DNA from: JAADHY01 sp964428935
GTDB taxonomy: Bacteria > Planctomycetota > Planctomycetia > Planctomycetales > Planctomycetaceae
Assembly: GCA_964428935.1 (NCBI GenBank)
Contig: CAYSAG010000006.1
Span: forward strand, 1 to 40,558
Length of the DNA stretch: 40,558 nucleotides
Direction: 5' to 3'
Shown here: positions 27,151 through 35,837 of the stretch, one piece after another
Layout of the letters: every line of letters begins with the position of its first letter
Position numbering within the stretch: the stretch's first letter is position 1
Translations under genes and position numbers: made by a program
Notes under the pieces: generated by a model
Database searches by the model: none
What the model was told of the DNA's origin: nothing
What the model saw: only the letters and a program-made list of their open reading frames with translations

Positions 27151-28062
27151 TTACCCCCGCCGCGAACGTTTCATTCCGTGCCGGCGGCTCAAGAACGTCG
27201 ACAACGCCGCGTCCAAGTGTTCGCTGGTGCGAATGGTTTGAAAGTCAATGACGTTCTTCGCACACCGGACTCGCAGGTCGTCGAGGAACTGCTGGACGGC
27301 TTCCAGGTAGCCGTCGCGCAAGGCCCGCGGGTCACAGACGAGCTCCCCCGCCTCTTCCAGTCCAACGAATTTTGTGGTGCCGGAAAACGGGAAGTCCAGC
27401 TCGTAGTCGTCCATGACGTGGAAGACCAGCACGTCGTGGCCGCGGTGTCGGAGCAGACGGAGTCCGCGAAACAGGTTGTCGCGGTCGACGAACAGGTCCG
27501 ACACCAGCACGACCATGCCTTTCTGAGCCTGCTCTTCGGCCACTTCGCGCAAGACACCGTACAGGTCGGTCTTGCGTTGGGGCTGCTGTGAGTCGAGCGC
27601 TTCGAGGATTGAGTACAGGTGGTTGCGTTTGCTGCGGGGCGGGACTCGGGAGCGGATTTGGTCGTCGAAGGTCACCAGCCCCACGGCGTCTTGTTGGCGA
27701 AGCAGCAGGTAGGTGAGAGCGGCGGTCAGCGTGCAGGCGTACTCGTACTTGGTCAGAGCGCCCGAGCCGAACTGCATCGACTCGCTGGCGTCCAGCAGAA
27801 TGGTCGTGCGAAGGTTGGTGTCTTCTTCGTAAAGCTTGACGTAGTACTTGTCCGTCTTCGACCAGACCTTCCAGTCGACGCGCCGAATGTCGTCGCCGGG
27901 AACGTACTCACGGTGCTGCAGGAACTCGACCGACTGGCCAAAGTACGGACTGCGGTGCAAGCCGGACAGGAACCCCTCGACGATCTGCCGCGCCCGTACC
28001 TCCAGCCGAGCGATTCGCGAGATTTCCTCAGGCCGCAAAAATCTTTTGGAGCCTCGGGTCAC
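27151..28062 (-). CDS. DUF58 protein
   Basis: The 303-residue protein shows the DUF58 signature very clearly: REYVPGDDIRRVDWKVWSKT (51-70), then YYVKLYEEDTNLRTTILLDA with the VWA-like motif DASES at 91-95, and LLLRQQDAVGLVTFDD. DUF58 proteins are the regular partners of MoxR ATPases and are likely cytoplasmic or membrane-associated VWA-type adaptors. I chose GTG 28062 because AAGGAAGG lies upstream. This gives a 35-base overlap with the end of the MoxR gene. A TTG at 28038 would shorten the overlap. No membrane helix precedes the domain, unlike some DUF58 proteins. The call is firm. The molecular role is known only in outline. Confidence 0.94.
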   Translation of the reverse strand: MTRGSKRFLRPEEISRIARLEVRARQIVEGFLSGLHRSPYFGQSVEFLQHREYVPGDDIRRVDWKVWSKTDKYYVKLYEEDTNLRTTILLDASESMQFGSGALTKYEYACTLTAALTYLLLRQQDAVGLVTFDDQIRSRVPPRSKRNHLYSILEALDSQQPQRKTDLYGVLREVAEEQAQKGMVVLVSDLFVDRDNLFRGLRLLRHRGHDVLVFHVMDDYELDFPFSGTTKFVGLEEAGELVCDPRALRDGYLEAVQQFLDDLRVRCAKNVIDFQTIRTSEHLDAALSTFLSRRHGMKRSRRG

Positions 28063-29083
28063 GGGTCAGCTCGCCTTCCTTCGACGGTGTGACTTCCAAG
28101 AGTTTTTCAATGACACGGTCGGACGTAATGCCTTCGCTCTCCGCCGCGAAATTCGTGACCAGCCGGTGCCGCAGCACGGGAAACGCCAAAGCGGCGACGT
28201 CTTCGGTCGAAACATGCGTCCGTCCGTGCAGCAGAGCTCGGGCCTTGCCGCCGAGCAGCAGGAACTGGACCGCCCGCGGACCAGCCCCCCAGCTCAACCA
28301 CTCGTTGACGAAGTCCGGTGCCCCAGGCTCGCCCACGCGCGTCTGGCGGACCAGCACCAAAGCGTACTGAACCACGTGGTCCGTCACGGGAACCTGTCGG
28401 ACCACCTGCTGCAACTCCAGAATTTCCTCGGCCGACAACACCGGCTCCACCTGCTCGGCCTGCACCCCAGTCGTCTGCTTCGCAATTTGCATTTCTTCTT
28501 CAAAGCTGGGGTAACGCACGAAGACCTTGAACATGAAGCGGTCTTGCTGAGCTTCCGGCAGCGGGTACGTGCCTTCCTGCTCAATCGGGTTCTGCGTGGC
28601 CAACACAAAGAACGGGTCCGGCAACTTGTGACGCACTTGCCCGACCGTCACCTGTCGTTCTTGCATGGCCTCCAGCAACGCGGCCTGAGTCTTCGGCGGC
28701 GTCCGGTTGATTTCGTCGGCCAGCACGACGTTGTGGAACAGCGGCCCGGGAATGAATCGGAACACTCGCTCGCCCGTGGCCCGGTCCTCTTGCAAGACGT
28801 CCGTGCCGGTCATGTCGGCCGGCATGAGGTCGGGCGTGAACTGAATGCGGTGAAACGACATGGAAAGGCACTGCGACAGCGTGCTAATCATGAGCGTCTT
28901 GGCCAGCCCGGGAACGCCCTCCAGCAGACAGTGGCCTCGCGTGAAAAGAGCAATCAGCAAGTGTTCAATGACTTCCTGCTGGCCGACAATGACTTTGGCC
29001 ATTTGTTGGCGAATGGCTTCGTACGCCCGAGCCAGCTTGTCAATGGACTCTCGAGAAATGTGAGCCGTGTTCGGTGCTTCCAT
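28028..29083 (-). CDS. MoxR-family AAA+ ATPase
   Basis: The 351-residue protein has Walker A GVPGLAKT (56-63), Walker B VVLADE (119-124), sensor-1 region LATQNPIEQEGTYPLPEAQQ (161-180) and the MoxR lid domain. Its start ATG 29083 gives the usual family length, and the upstream part of the frame reads as non-coding. MoxR ATPases are cytoplasmic chaperone-like hexamers that help activate or assemble extracytoplasmic or membrane complexes through VWA proteins. The gene heads the ten-gene block. A candidate promoter lies at 29172-29200. The ribosome-binding site (AGCAGG) is weak and somewhat distant. Confidence 0.96.
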   Translation of the reverse strand: MEAPNTAHISRESIDKLARAYEAIRQQMAKVIVGQQEVIEHLLIALFTRGHCLLEGVPGLAKTLMISTLSQCLSMSFHRIQFTPDLMPADMTGTDVLQEDRATGERVFRFIPGPLFHNVVLADEINRTPPKTQAALLEAMQERQVTVGQVRHKLPDPFFVLATQNPIEQEGTYPLPEAQQDRFMFKVFVRYPSFEEEMQIAKQTTGVQAEQVEPVLSAEEILELQQVVRQVPVTDHVVQYALVLVRQTRVGEPGAPDFVNEWLSWGAGPRAVQFLLLGGKARALLHGRTHVSTEDVAALAFPVLRHRLVTNFAAESEGITSDRVIEKLLEVTPSKEGELTRDPRLQKIFAA

Positions 29084-29422
29084 GGGTCTGGTTTGCCTGC
29101 TGTGAGTTGACCAACCGAGCCGGAAGAGAAGACGCCCCGTTTTCCCGCCTGGCCCAAATTGTCGACGTGGTATTGTTGTTGGCCGCCCAATGAATATCAA
29201 TGCCGGTCGACGGTTGCCGCGGCAGCGGCTCGGCCGTTTAGGGACAACGCGGGAGCGGTGAGCGGGGCAGGGTGGTCGGTTGGCACGTTGACGGGTGCCC
29301 CCAACGGGACCGCGTGACCGCGGCTCGGCGCGGCGCGAGCGGTTGCCAGCCGTCGTTCCGAGCCTGGGCCGTTCGACGAGCGTGCGCTGGCCAGCCGACG
29401 TCGGCCGCAACCGACGGGCGGC
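29084..29422. other. Intergenic region upstream of the MoxR operon
   Basis: These 339 bases separate the sulfatase stop from the MoxR start, both on the reverse strand. The part near 29165-29210 is relatively AT-rich and holds a candidate promoter. The remainder is GC-rich, and no gene or clear terminator was found in it. Confidence 0.55.
29172..29200 (-). promoter_or_regulatory. Candidate promoter of the MoxR operon
   Basis: On the reverse strand TTGATA (29200-29195) and AACAAT (29177-29172) are 17 bases apart and match five and four consensus positions. Transcription would begin near 29165, about 80 bases before the MoxR start codon. It lies in the only AT-richer patch of this gap. Prediction by eye. 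Confidence 0.35.
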
Positions 29423-30919
29423 TCAGCGCCGCGAGCTCGGCGGCTTCCAACCCGGGTACTTCGGCGCTCCGCCCAAGTACGGGTAGTGGTCAAACACGTC
29501 GCCCTTGCCGAAGGCCCGCGGGTCGCCCGAGGCTTTCAGCTCGGACATCAGTTGCTCGGCCAGTCGCTGTTTGACTTCGCGGTAGCGCGGGTCGGCGGCG
29601 ACGTTCTTCAACTGAAACGGGTCGTCCCGGACGACGTACAACTCCTCGGCGGGCCGCTTTCCGAAAGCCAGTTCGAACAGCCGTCGGTGTGTTTCGTCGC
29701 GGTCCTTGTTGAAAACCATGTACGTCTTGGTCGGACCGTTGTCGGTGTCGCCGTACCAAGTTCCTGGAATGACGGCCTTTTGGTAGTTCGGGGTGCCGAC
29801 CGGCCAGCGGTCCGGCCGGAAGTTCCGAATGTAAAAGTACTCGTACGTTCGCAGACCGCGGCACGGGTAGCCGCCCATGTCCGGAGCTTCCTGAGCGGGC
29901 ACGTGTCGTTCTTTGCCCACGAGCACGTGGTCTCGCGTGGGGTCGAGCCGGCCCGAGCGGTTGCTGAGAAGCAGGCTGAGAAAGCTGCGGCCGGTCATGT
30001 CTTTCGGGACGGGAACGCCGGCGGCTTCGAGGAAGGTCGGTGCGAAGTCGGTGAAACTAATGAAGTCGTCGACACGGCGGCCGGCCGGCACGCGAGCACC
30101 CCAACGAATGGCCAAGGGCATGCGCGTGCCCGTGTCGTAGAGGTTGCTTTTGCAGCGAGGAAACGGCATGCCGTTGTCGCTGGTCATGACAATCAGCGTG
30201 TTGTCCAGCTCGCCGATTTCTTCCAACGCCTTCAGCGCGTCGCCCACCAGCGAGTCGAAGCGTTGGACTTCGAAGTAGTAGTCCGCGACGTCGCTGCGGA
30301 CTTCCGGGGCGTCCGGGAAGCAGGGGAAGAGCCGAATTTTCGACAGGTCCATGCCGCTGGCCTTGCCCGAGCCGGGCTTGTACGGACGGTGCGGGTCGCT
30401 GCTGCCCAGCCAGAAGCAGAACGGCTGGCCGGGCGGACGAGCCTTCAGGAACTCGCGGAAGTTGCGGAACCGCTGCCCGCAAAGCTGTCGGCCGGGCGTC
30501 GCGGTCCGGCCCGGACCCCAACCTTTGCCGCAAACGCCCGTGAAGTAGCCATGCTCCTTCAGGATTTCCGGGTACGTGACGAACTTGTCCGGGAAAATGC
30601 TCCACAGGTTCGCTCCCGCCTCCAACCTCCAGTGCCACTGCCCCGTCAACACCGCTCCGCGCGAAGGCGTGCACGACGGAGACGACACGTACGCGTGTGT
30701 GAACAGGACGCCCTCCCGCGCAATTCGGTCGAAGGTCGGCGTCTGGACGACTGGGTCGCCGTAAGCACCCGCGTGCGGCCAGCTCCAGTCGTCCGCAATG
30801 GCAAAAAGAATGTTCGGTCGGTCGGCCGCTCGAGCGACCGAACGCAAACCGGTCCAAAACAAAACGGCGACGGACAGTGAAACGACGCCAAGGGCGAGCT
30901 GCCGGATTCGTCCTTTCAT
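29423..30919 (-). CDS. Secreted formylglycine-dependent sulfatase (heparan N-sulfatase-like)
   Basis: The 498-residue protein has a GAGGAG ribosome-binding site, a signal peptide (1-31, ending ARA before ADRPNIL) and a type I sulfatase domain. The active-site signature CTPSR lies at 83-87, where the cysteine would be converted to formylglycine by a maturation enzyme encoded elsewhere. Metal-site residues include Asp43-Asp44 in AIADDW and the later MTSDNGMPFPR. The overall spacing (ADDWSWPHAGAYG, SSDPHRPY, ELYVVRDDPFQLKNV) resembles sulfamidase/heparan N-sulfatase-like members, but the substrate cannot be fixed from this. Planctomycetes carry many such genes for degrading sulfated algal polysaccharides. 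It stands alone between the kinase and MoxR genes. Confidence 0.94.
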   Translation of the reverse strand: MKGRIRQLALGVVSLSVAVLFWTGLRSVARAADRPNILFAIADDWSWPHAGAYGDPVVQTPTFDRIAREGVLFTHAYVSSPSCTPSRGAVLTGQWHWRLEAGANLWSIFPDKFVTYPEILKEHGYFTGVCGKGWGPGRTATPGRQLCGQRFRNFREFLKARPPGQPFCFWLGSSDPHRPYKPGSGKASGMDLSKIRLFPCFPDAPEVRSDVADYYFEVQRFDSLVGDALKALEEIGELDNTLIVMTSDNGMPFPRCKSNLYDTGTRMPLAIRWGARVPAGRRVDDFISFTDFAPTFLEAAGVPVPKDMTGRSFLSLLLSNRSGRLDPTRDHVLVGKERHVPAQEAPDMGGYPCRGLRTYEYFYIRNFRPDRWPVGTPNYQKAVIPGTWYGDTDNGPTKTYMVFNKDRDETHRRLFELAFGKRPAEELYVVRDDPFQLKNVAADPRYREVKQRLAEQLMSELKASGDPRAFGKGDVFDHYPYLGGAPKYPGWKPPSSRR

Positions 30920-31339
30920 GGCTGTTACTCCTCAATGCGGCTGCAGACCGGCCGGACCGAGCACGGTTGCAGACCCGTCCCGTCCACCTCAACGTGTCGA
31001 CGCGCCTCGCGAGCCTGCTCACGCTCTGTCCTTCGCCAGCCGGCCCGGGTAGTGTCTTGGTGCCGCGCACCCCGCGCTGAGCTTGTGGCGCGACGCCCCG
31101 CGTCGCAACCACACGAAACGGTGCGTCGTGCCACTTTGGTTGCGGCCGAAGGGCCGCCTCAGGTGCGCGGCTGGACTTCTCGTGAACTACCAGAATGCCG
31201 GCAAAGTGCACCCGACGCAAGGCAGAGAGGACAAGCAACCAAACGGCGGCTCCGCACAAGAGCGGAAGTGCGCGGGAGACGACGACGGGCTGGGTGCACG
31301 GCCCGGTGCGTGCCGTTGGACGCCGTCCCGGCCGGGACC
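30920..31339. other. Intergenic region
   Basis: These 420 bases lie between the kinase stop and the sulfatase start, both on the reverse strand, so the sulfatase promoter should lie here. The sequence is GC-rich with short inverted repeats near 31130-31165 (GGTTGCGGCCGAAGGGCCGC). No gene or clear promoter was found. Confidence 0.5.
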
Positions 31340-34300
31340 TCACGACGTCTGTTCCGTGACGAACCGACGCAATTCCGCCAGGAACCGTTCGACCAATTGC
31401 CTCAATGCTGCCAGCGCCTGTTCGGGCTGGTCCAGCGACTCCGTGCGGCCCATGTCCTCCAGCCGCTGGGCCAGCTCAATGCCCGTCGCGACGCCGAACG
31501 TCCGCAGGTTGCCTTTGACCGTGTGTGCGGCTCGCTGAATGGTCGGGTAGTCTTGCTCGGCCAGAGCCTGCTCGAGCAAACCGAGCATTCGAGGCGACTC
31601 TTCCAAAGCGGCCTCCGCCACGACCCTCAGCAGCTCCCGGTCGTTGTCGACGGTTTTGAGAGCCTGCGTCCAGTCGATGAGCGGAGCGGACTCCGGTCGG
31701 CGGGGTTGCGCGGCCGGCTCCTGCTGCTGGTCGCGGTCTTGGCCGAGCGGCGTGGGTGTTTGGTCGAGCGAGTGCGGCTGGTCGGCGGCCGGCGGCGACG
31801 TCGACGGCTCGGCCGCCTCGCGGCCCGCTTCGGCCCGGTGGACCCGGCGAGCGAGCACCGAATGGACGGCGTCCAACAGCTCGTTGACGTGAATGGGCTT
31901 GGAAATGTAGGCGTCCATGCCGGCCTTGAGGCAGCGTTCGCGGTCGCCTTTCATGGCGTGAGCGGTCAGGGCAATGATGGGCGTGTGACGTCCCACTCGT
32001 TGCTCGTGCTCGCGAATGCGCCGGGTCGCTTCCAGACCACCCATGACCGGCATTTGGACGTCCATGAGCACCAGGTCGAAGTCGCCTTTGCAGCACGCCT
32101 CGACTGCCTCGCGGCCGTTGTTGACCACGACGACTTCGTGGCCCTCGCGCGTGAGCAGCGCGACGCCCAGTTTCTGGTTGGTCGGGCTGTCCTCGGCCAG
32201 CAGAATGCGCAGACGGTCGGGGCGACGGAGCCGCCGGGCGGGAACGAACGTCTTCGGCCGGGCTTCGCCGGCAATGGTGTCGGCAATGGCGTTGAGCAGT
32301 TCCGACTGTTTGACCGGCTTGACCAGGTACCGAGCGACTCCCAGGTCGTGGCAGCGAGCCGGCGCGTCTGGACGGTCCGCCGAGGTGAGCACAATGACCC
32401 GCGTCTCGGCCACGTCTGGGGCTTCGCGAATGGCCCGGACCAGGTCCAAGCCGCCCATTTCCGGCATTTGCATGTCGGTAATGACCACGTCGAACGGCCG
32501 GCCGGCTCGGCTCGCTTCACGGACGCGCTGGAGGGCTTCAAGCCCCGAGGCGGCCACCACCGGCTGCATTTCCCAGTTCTGGAGCACCTCTTCCAGAATG
32601 CGGCGGTTGGTGGCGTTGTCGTCGACCACCAACACCCGCAGGCCGCGCAAGTCGGTCAGCACACCGGTAGCCTCTTCCAACAGGTGCTCTTCCACCACCG
32701 GCAACGTCAGCACAAAGTGAAAGGTGCTCCCGCGGCCGACCTCGCTGTCGACCCAAATTCGTCCGCCCATCAGGTTGACCAGCCGCGAGGTAATGGTCAG
32801 GCCCAGTCCGGTGCCGCCAAAGGGGTGTGGGCTGGACGTACCGATTTGCTCGAACGCCTCGAAAATCTTTTCCCGCTTGTCCTCGGGAATGCCGGGCCCA
32901 GTGTCACGCACCGAGAAGTGCAGGGTGGCCCGGTGGTCCTGCAGTTTCTCGCACTGCACCTCCAGGACCACCTCGCCCCGCTCGGTGAACTTAATGGCGT
33001 TGCTGAGCAGGTTAATGACAATTTGTCGCAGTCGAGACGGGTCGCCAATGACGTACCTGGGGACGCTGGAGTCGACGCGGTAGGCCAGCTCGAGGCCTTT
33101 CTCGTGGGCGTGCAAGGCGAGCGACTTGACGGCGTCCCCGAGCCGCTCCCGCAGCGAAAACGGCCGGCGGTCCAGTTCGAGCTTGCCGGCCTCGATTTTC
33201 GAGAAGTCCAGGACGTCGTTGATTAGGTCCAGCAGGGCCTCGGACGAATTGCGGACAATCTCCAACTGTTCGCGCTGTTCCGGCGTCAGGTCCGACTCGA
33301 GCACAATTTCGGTCATGCCAATAATGGCATTCAGCGGCGTCCGAATTTCGTGGCTCATGCTGGCCAGGAAGTCGCTCTTGGCCTTGTTCGCCGCTTCCGC
33401 CGCCTCTTTGGCCTTCTGCAGCTCTTCCTGGGCCAGGTACCGCTCCGTCACGTCCCAGTAGACGACCTGCACGCCAATGACTTCGCCTCGCGTGTCGACG
33501 ACCGGCGCCTTGAGCACTTGCACGTACATTCGCTTACCGTCTGGCGTGCGGTGCTCTTCGATGTCTTCGAAAACCTGTCGCGTTTCAATGACCCGTCGGT
33601 CGTCGGCGCGGTACTTTTCGGCCAGCTCTTTCGGGAAGAAGTCGTAGTCCGTCTTCCCAATCAATTGCTCCAGCGTGCAGCCCAGCTCTTCGCACGAGAG
33701 CCGGTTCGCGAACACGAAACGACTCTGCAAGTCCTTGCGGAACAAGTTAATGGGCAAGTGCTCGACCAACGAAAGGTAGGCGGCGTCAATGTCTCGGACC
33801 TGCTGCTCCAGCTCACGACTTCGCTCCGTCCGTTCCTTCAGTTGCTGACGCAGCTGCTCCGACTGCTGCTGCAAGCGTGCCAGGTCCGCGCAGAGAAAGC
33901 GAAGGAACTGCCGGCCGCGCTGAAGGAAGGTTGCAGCTTCCGCGCTCGAGACGTCGACACCGGAGCCGGAGACTACTTCTGGGGCTGGAGCAACCGAAGC
34001 CGGCGGCGACGAAGCCAACGCCTCCTCCACCCGTTTGGCGACTTCTTCCGGCTCAGCCACCGACAGAACGTACCCGTCGGCACCGGCTTCCAAGATTTCG
34101 GGAATGCGAGAGGGGTCGTCGACGAAGGCCAGCACCAGCGTCGGGCGTTTGTGGACGTCGCGGCAGGGCCGGAGCAGCTCGAGCACTTCTTGCGTGCGGG
34201 CGGCGTCGACCAAAAGGGCGTCGTAGTCTTGCTGGTTCAACTCGGCGGCCAGCTCGCTGCCCGTCCGGCACGTCGTGACGCTCAGGTTGCGAGCCGTCAG

Positions 34301-34360
34301 CGCCTCGACCACCGGTCGCGCCGCCGCTCTCTCCCCCACAATGCAAACTGCCCGCACCAT
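31340..34360 (-). CDS. Hybrid sensor histidine kinase with PAS, two receivers and Hpt
   Basis: The 1006-residue protein has, in order, a degenerate receiver-like domain (1-118), a coiled coil (about 160-195), a PAS domain (about 195-310), HisKA with phosphorylatable His337 (SMSHEIRTPLNAIIGM), an ATPase domain (Asn454, DTGPG at 486-490, GGTGLGL at 515-521), receiver 1 (Asp629 in ITDMQMP), receiver 2 (Asp767 in LMDVQMP) and an Hpt domain (His946 in AAHTVKG). It can run a complete His-Asp-His-Asp relay in one chain. The first receiver-like domain keeps Asp52 but lacks the N-terminal acidic pair (VCIVGER) and the usual lysine. No membrane segment is seen, so it should be cytoplasmic. No dedicated response regulator gene lies beside it. 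Confidence 0.95.
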   Translation of the reverse strand: MVRAVCIVGERAAARPVVEALTARNLSVTTCRTGSELAAELNQQDYDALLVDAARTQEVLELLRPCRDVHKRPTLVLAFVDDPSRIPEILEAGADGYVLSVAEPEEVAKRVEEALASSPPASVAPAPEVVSGSGVDVSSAEAATFLQRGRQFLRFLCADLARLQQQSEQLRQQLKERTERSRELEQQVRDIDAAYLSLVEHLPINLFRKDLQSRFVFANRLSCEELGCTLEQLIGKTDYDFFPKELAEKYRADDRRVIETRQVFEDIEEHRTPDGKRMYVQVLKAPVVDTRGEVIGVQVVYWDVTERYLAQEELQKAKEAAEAANKAKSDFLASMSHEIRTPLNAIIGMTEIVLESDLTPEQREQLEIVRNSSEALLDLINDVLDFSKIEAGKLELDRRPFSLRERLGDAVKSLALHAHEKGLELAYRVDSSVPRYVIGDPSRLRQIVINLLSNAIKFTERGEVVLEVQCEKLQDHRATLHFSVRDTGPGIPEDKREKIFEAFEQIGTSSPHPFGGTGLGLTITSRLVNLMGGRIWVDSEVGRGSTFHFVLTLPVVEEHLLEEATGVLTDLRGLRVLVVDDNATNRRILEEVLQNWEMQPVVAASGLEALQRVREASRAGRPFDVVITDMQMPEMGGLDLVRAIREAPDVAETRVIVLTSADRPDAPARCHDLGVARYLVKPVKQSELLNAIADTIAGEARPKTFVPARRLRRPDRLRILLAEDSPTNQKLGVALLTREGHEVVVVNNGREAVEACCKGDFDLVLMDVQMPVMGGLEATRRIREHEQRVGRHTPIIALTAHAMKGDRERCLKAGMDAYISKPIHVNELLDAVHSVLARRVHRAEAGREAAEPSTSPPAADQPHSLDQTPTPLGQDRDQQQEPAAQPRRPESAPLIDWTQALKTVDNDRELLRVVAEAALEESPRMLGLLEQALAEQDYPTIQRAAHTVKGNLRTFGVATGIELAQRLEDMGRTESLDQPEQALAALRQLVERFLAELRRFVTEQTS

Positions 34361-34882
34361 GTTTGCGGCCCTGAGCAGGGCTTCGGACGGGCCGCTCTTG
34401 CCGGTCCCGTCACCGGTCGACTGGAAATGCTTCGCACAATGGGCTTCGCAGAGCGCGTCTCGAAGTGAAGCTGGACGCCGCCGTTCCTCCTTCGTCGTCC
34501 CGCTCGCTTGTCCGCGCCAGGCCCATTCCCCTCCGTCGCAATTCTAGCACGCTGGCACAGCGGTTAAAGCTCGCCGGCCACCGGACGTCCGCCAGCCGGA
34601 CAAGCGGCTCGCACGACGCTGCCGACCGGCGGCTGTCCAAGCGGGCACGAGCACGCTGGTCGAAGGTCAAAGAGGTGGGTCTGCTTGCGGCGTCCCGCCT
34701 TCACGTTGCACCGGTCGGCCAAGCCGCTCGAAAACCGGAACTACTGGCTGTCACGACACTTGCTAACCGCCACTCGCGTGCTTAAACTGCTCGCTTCCAC
34801 GCAACGGCCAACAACAGGCGGCTCGGTCAGCAAGAAAAAGGAATTGCGGAGTTTAGGCAAGGTCGAACCGGGAGAAGACTGA
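34361..34882. other. Divergent intergenic region upstream of rpsD
   Basis: These 522 bases separate the divergent kinase and rpsD genes and should contain both promoters. One candidate forward promoter is listed. A short forward frame ending at 34882 lacks a ribosome-binding site and protein-like composition and is not called. No structured RNA was recognised. Confidence 0.5.
34760..34788 (+). promoter_or_regulatory. Candidate rpsD promoter
   Basis: TTGCTA (34760-34765) and TAAACT (34783-34788) are 17 bases apart, each matching four of six consensus positions. Transcription would start near 34795 and leave a leader of about 90 bases, in which autoregulation by S4 would be possible but is not shown. 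Confidence 0.28.
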
Positions 34883-35491
34883 ATGGGGAGTTACCACGGT
34901 CCCAAAGCACGCATTAATCGCCGCTTGGGGGCGATGATTTTCGAGAACCGGGGCGCGGTCAAGGCATTCGAACGACGACCGAAACCGCCCGGAATGGCCC
35001 AAGTGCGGCGCAAGCTGTCCACGTACGGACTGGCCCTGCAAGAGAAGCAGAAAATCAAGTACTACTACGGCCTGCGGGAGCGGCAGCTGCGTCGTTTCTT
35101 TGAAATGGCTCGGCGAGCGAAAGGGAACACCGGCGAGGAACTGCTGATTCTGTGCGAGCGGCGGTTGGACAACGTCGTCCGGCGTGCGGGCTTTGCCGTG
35201 ACGCGGCCACAGGCCCGACAGGGCGTCGCTCACTGCCACTTCCAACTGAACGGCCGGAAGGTCAGCATTCCGTCCATTCTGGTTCGACCCGGCGACGTCA
35301 TTCAGGTGCGAAACCGGCCCAACCTGCAAAAGCTCTACCGCGAGCGAATTGAGGAGAGCGAGACGGAACCTTGTGAGTGGCTGGCCGTCGACAAGCAGAA
35401 GCTGGAAATCAAAGTGTTGGCGCTGCCCACGTACGACGACGTCAGCCTGCAGGTCGACGTCGGGCGGGTCGTGGCGTTCATGTCGCGGTGA
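34883..35491 (+). CDS. rpsD: 30S ribosomal protein S4
   Basis: The 202-residue protein is a full-length S4. The N-terminal part (MGSYHGPKARINRRLGAMIF) lacks the four zinc-binding cysteines, so this is the zinc-independent form. The S4 RNA-binding domain is clear (CERRLDNVVRRAGFAVTRPQ, GRKVSIPSILVRPGDVIQV). S4 is a primary 16S rRNA-binding protein that nucleates assembly of the 30S body. GGGAGAAG precedes the ATG. The gene is not in the usual rpsM-rpsK-rpsD-rpoA order. It stands alone with its own terminator, as has been seen in other planctomycetes. Codon use is strongly biased to C-ending pairs except isoleucine, where I count seven ATT to two ATC. Confidence 0.98.
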   Translation: MGSYHGPKARINRRLGAMIFENRGAVKAFERRPKPPGMAQVRRKLSTYGLALQEKQKIKYYYGLRERQLRRFFEMARRAKGNTGEELLILCERRLDNVVRRAGFAVTRPQARQGVAHCHFQLNGRKVSIPSILVRPGDVIQVRNRPNLQKLYRERIEESETEPCEWLAVDKQKLEIKVLALPTYDDVSLQVDVGRVVAFMSR

Positions 35492-35837
35492 GCCGGCGGG
35501 TCGACTGCGGGAGCGGGCGGCCGAGGCGTCGTCCAGCGACAAGGCTGTTCCAGGGCGACCAAGACCACAAGACGAAGAAAAGACCACAGGACGAAAAAAG
35601 ACGACAAGTCGGAACCGAGAAGCGACACGACACGGCCACTGCGGAGCGGTCTTCTGCGGTGGCCGTTTTTCGTAGGCCGTGTTTGTCGTTGGCAGCCGGG
35701 GCAGCCGGTGGCCCACGTGCCAGCCGGCAGCCAATGGACAGTCGTGGCGAAGCGCCGCCGAGCGGGGTGACGGCGCGTGCCGTTCGCTGCGGCTGCGGTG
35801 GTCGTCGCGGCAGGCCGGTTTGTGCGGGAGGCGGTTC
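35492..35837. other. Intergenic region between rpsD and ribD
   Basis: These 346 bases hold the rpsD terminator at 35633-35670 and, just before it, an A/G-rich stretch with an imperfect direct repeat (AAGACCACAAGACGA / AAGACCACAGGACGA, 35561-35595). The ribD ribosome-binding site GGGAGG lies near 35825. No gene is supported. Confidence 0.6.
35633..35670 (+). terminator. Rho-independent terminator after rpsD
   Basis: CGGCCACTGC (35633-35642) pairs with GCGGTGGCCG (35656-35665) over ten positions with one G-T wobble pair, followed by TTTTT (35666-35670). It lies about 140 bases after the rpsD stop and 170 bases before ribD, so the two genes are likely separate units. Confidence 0.75.

Larger units (their letters stand above)
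11708..29083 (-). other. Putative ten-gene MoxR/VWA operon
   Basis: Ten genes run in one direction with short gaps or overlaps: MoxR and DUF58 overlap by 35 bases, the two VWA genes share ATGA, and the NPCBM gene follows its neighbour after six bases. The largest internal gap is 306 bases (19121-19426), where a second promoter could lie. MoxR, DUF58 and VWA genes together are a well-known bacterial arrangement (Bat/MoxR loci). Four exported proteins and the HtrA pair extend it here. Co-transcription is inferred from spacing only. Confidence 0.75.

Noticed and set aside
29084..29410. Upstream extension of the MoxR gene
   Set aside because: The extra 109 codons have no similarity to MoxR proteins and run across the candidate promoter. 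ATG 29083 gives the family length.
30935..33226. 763-codon forward open frame antisense to the hybrid kinase
   Set aside because: The reverse strand encodes unmistakable kinase, receiver and Hpt domains over the same bases.
34685..34882. 65-codon forward frame ending just before rpsD, as a possible leader peptide
   Set aside because: No ribosome-binding site, no repeat or stalling motif, and it crosses the likely promoter.
35679..35837. Upstream extension of ribD
   Set aside because: ATG 35838 has a strong GGGAGG site, and the upstream 53 codons read like intergenic sequence.
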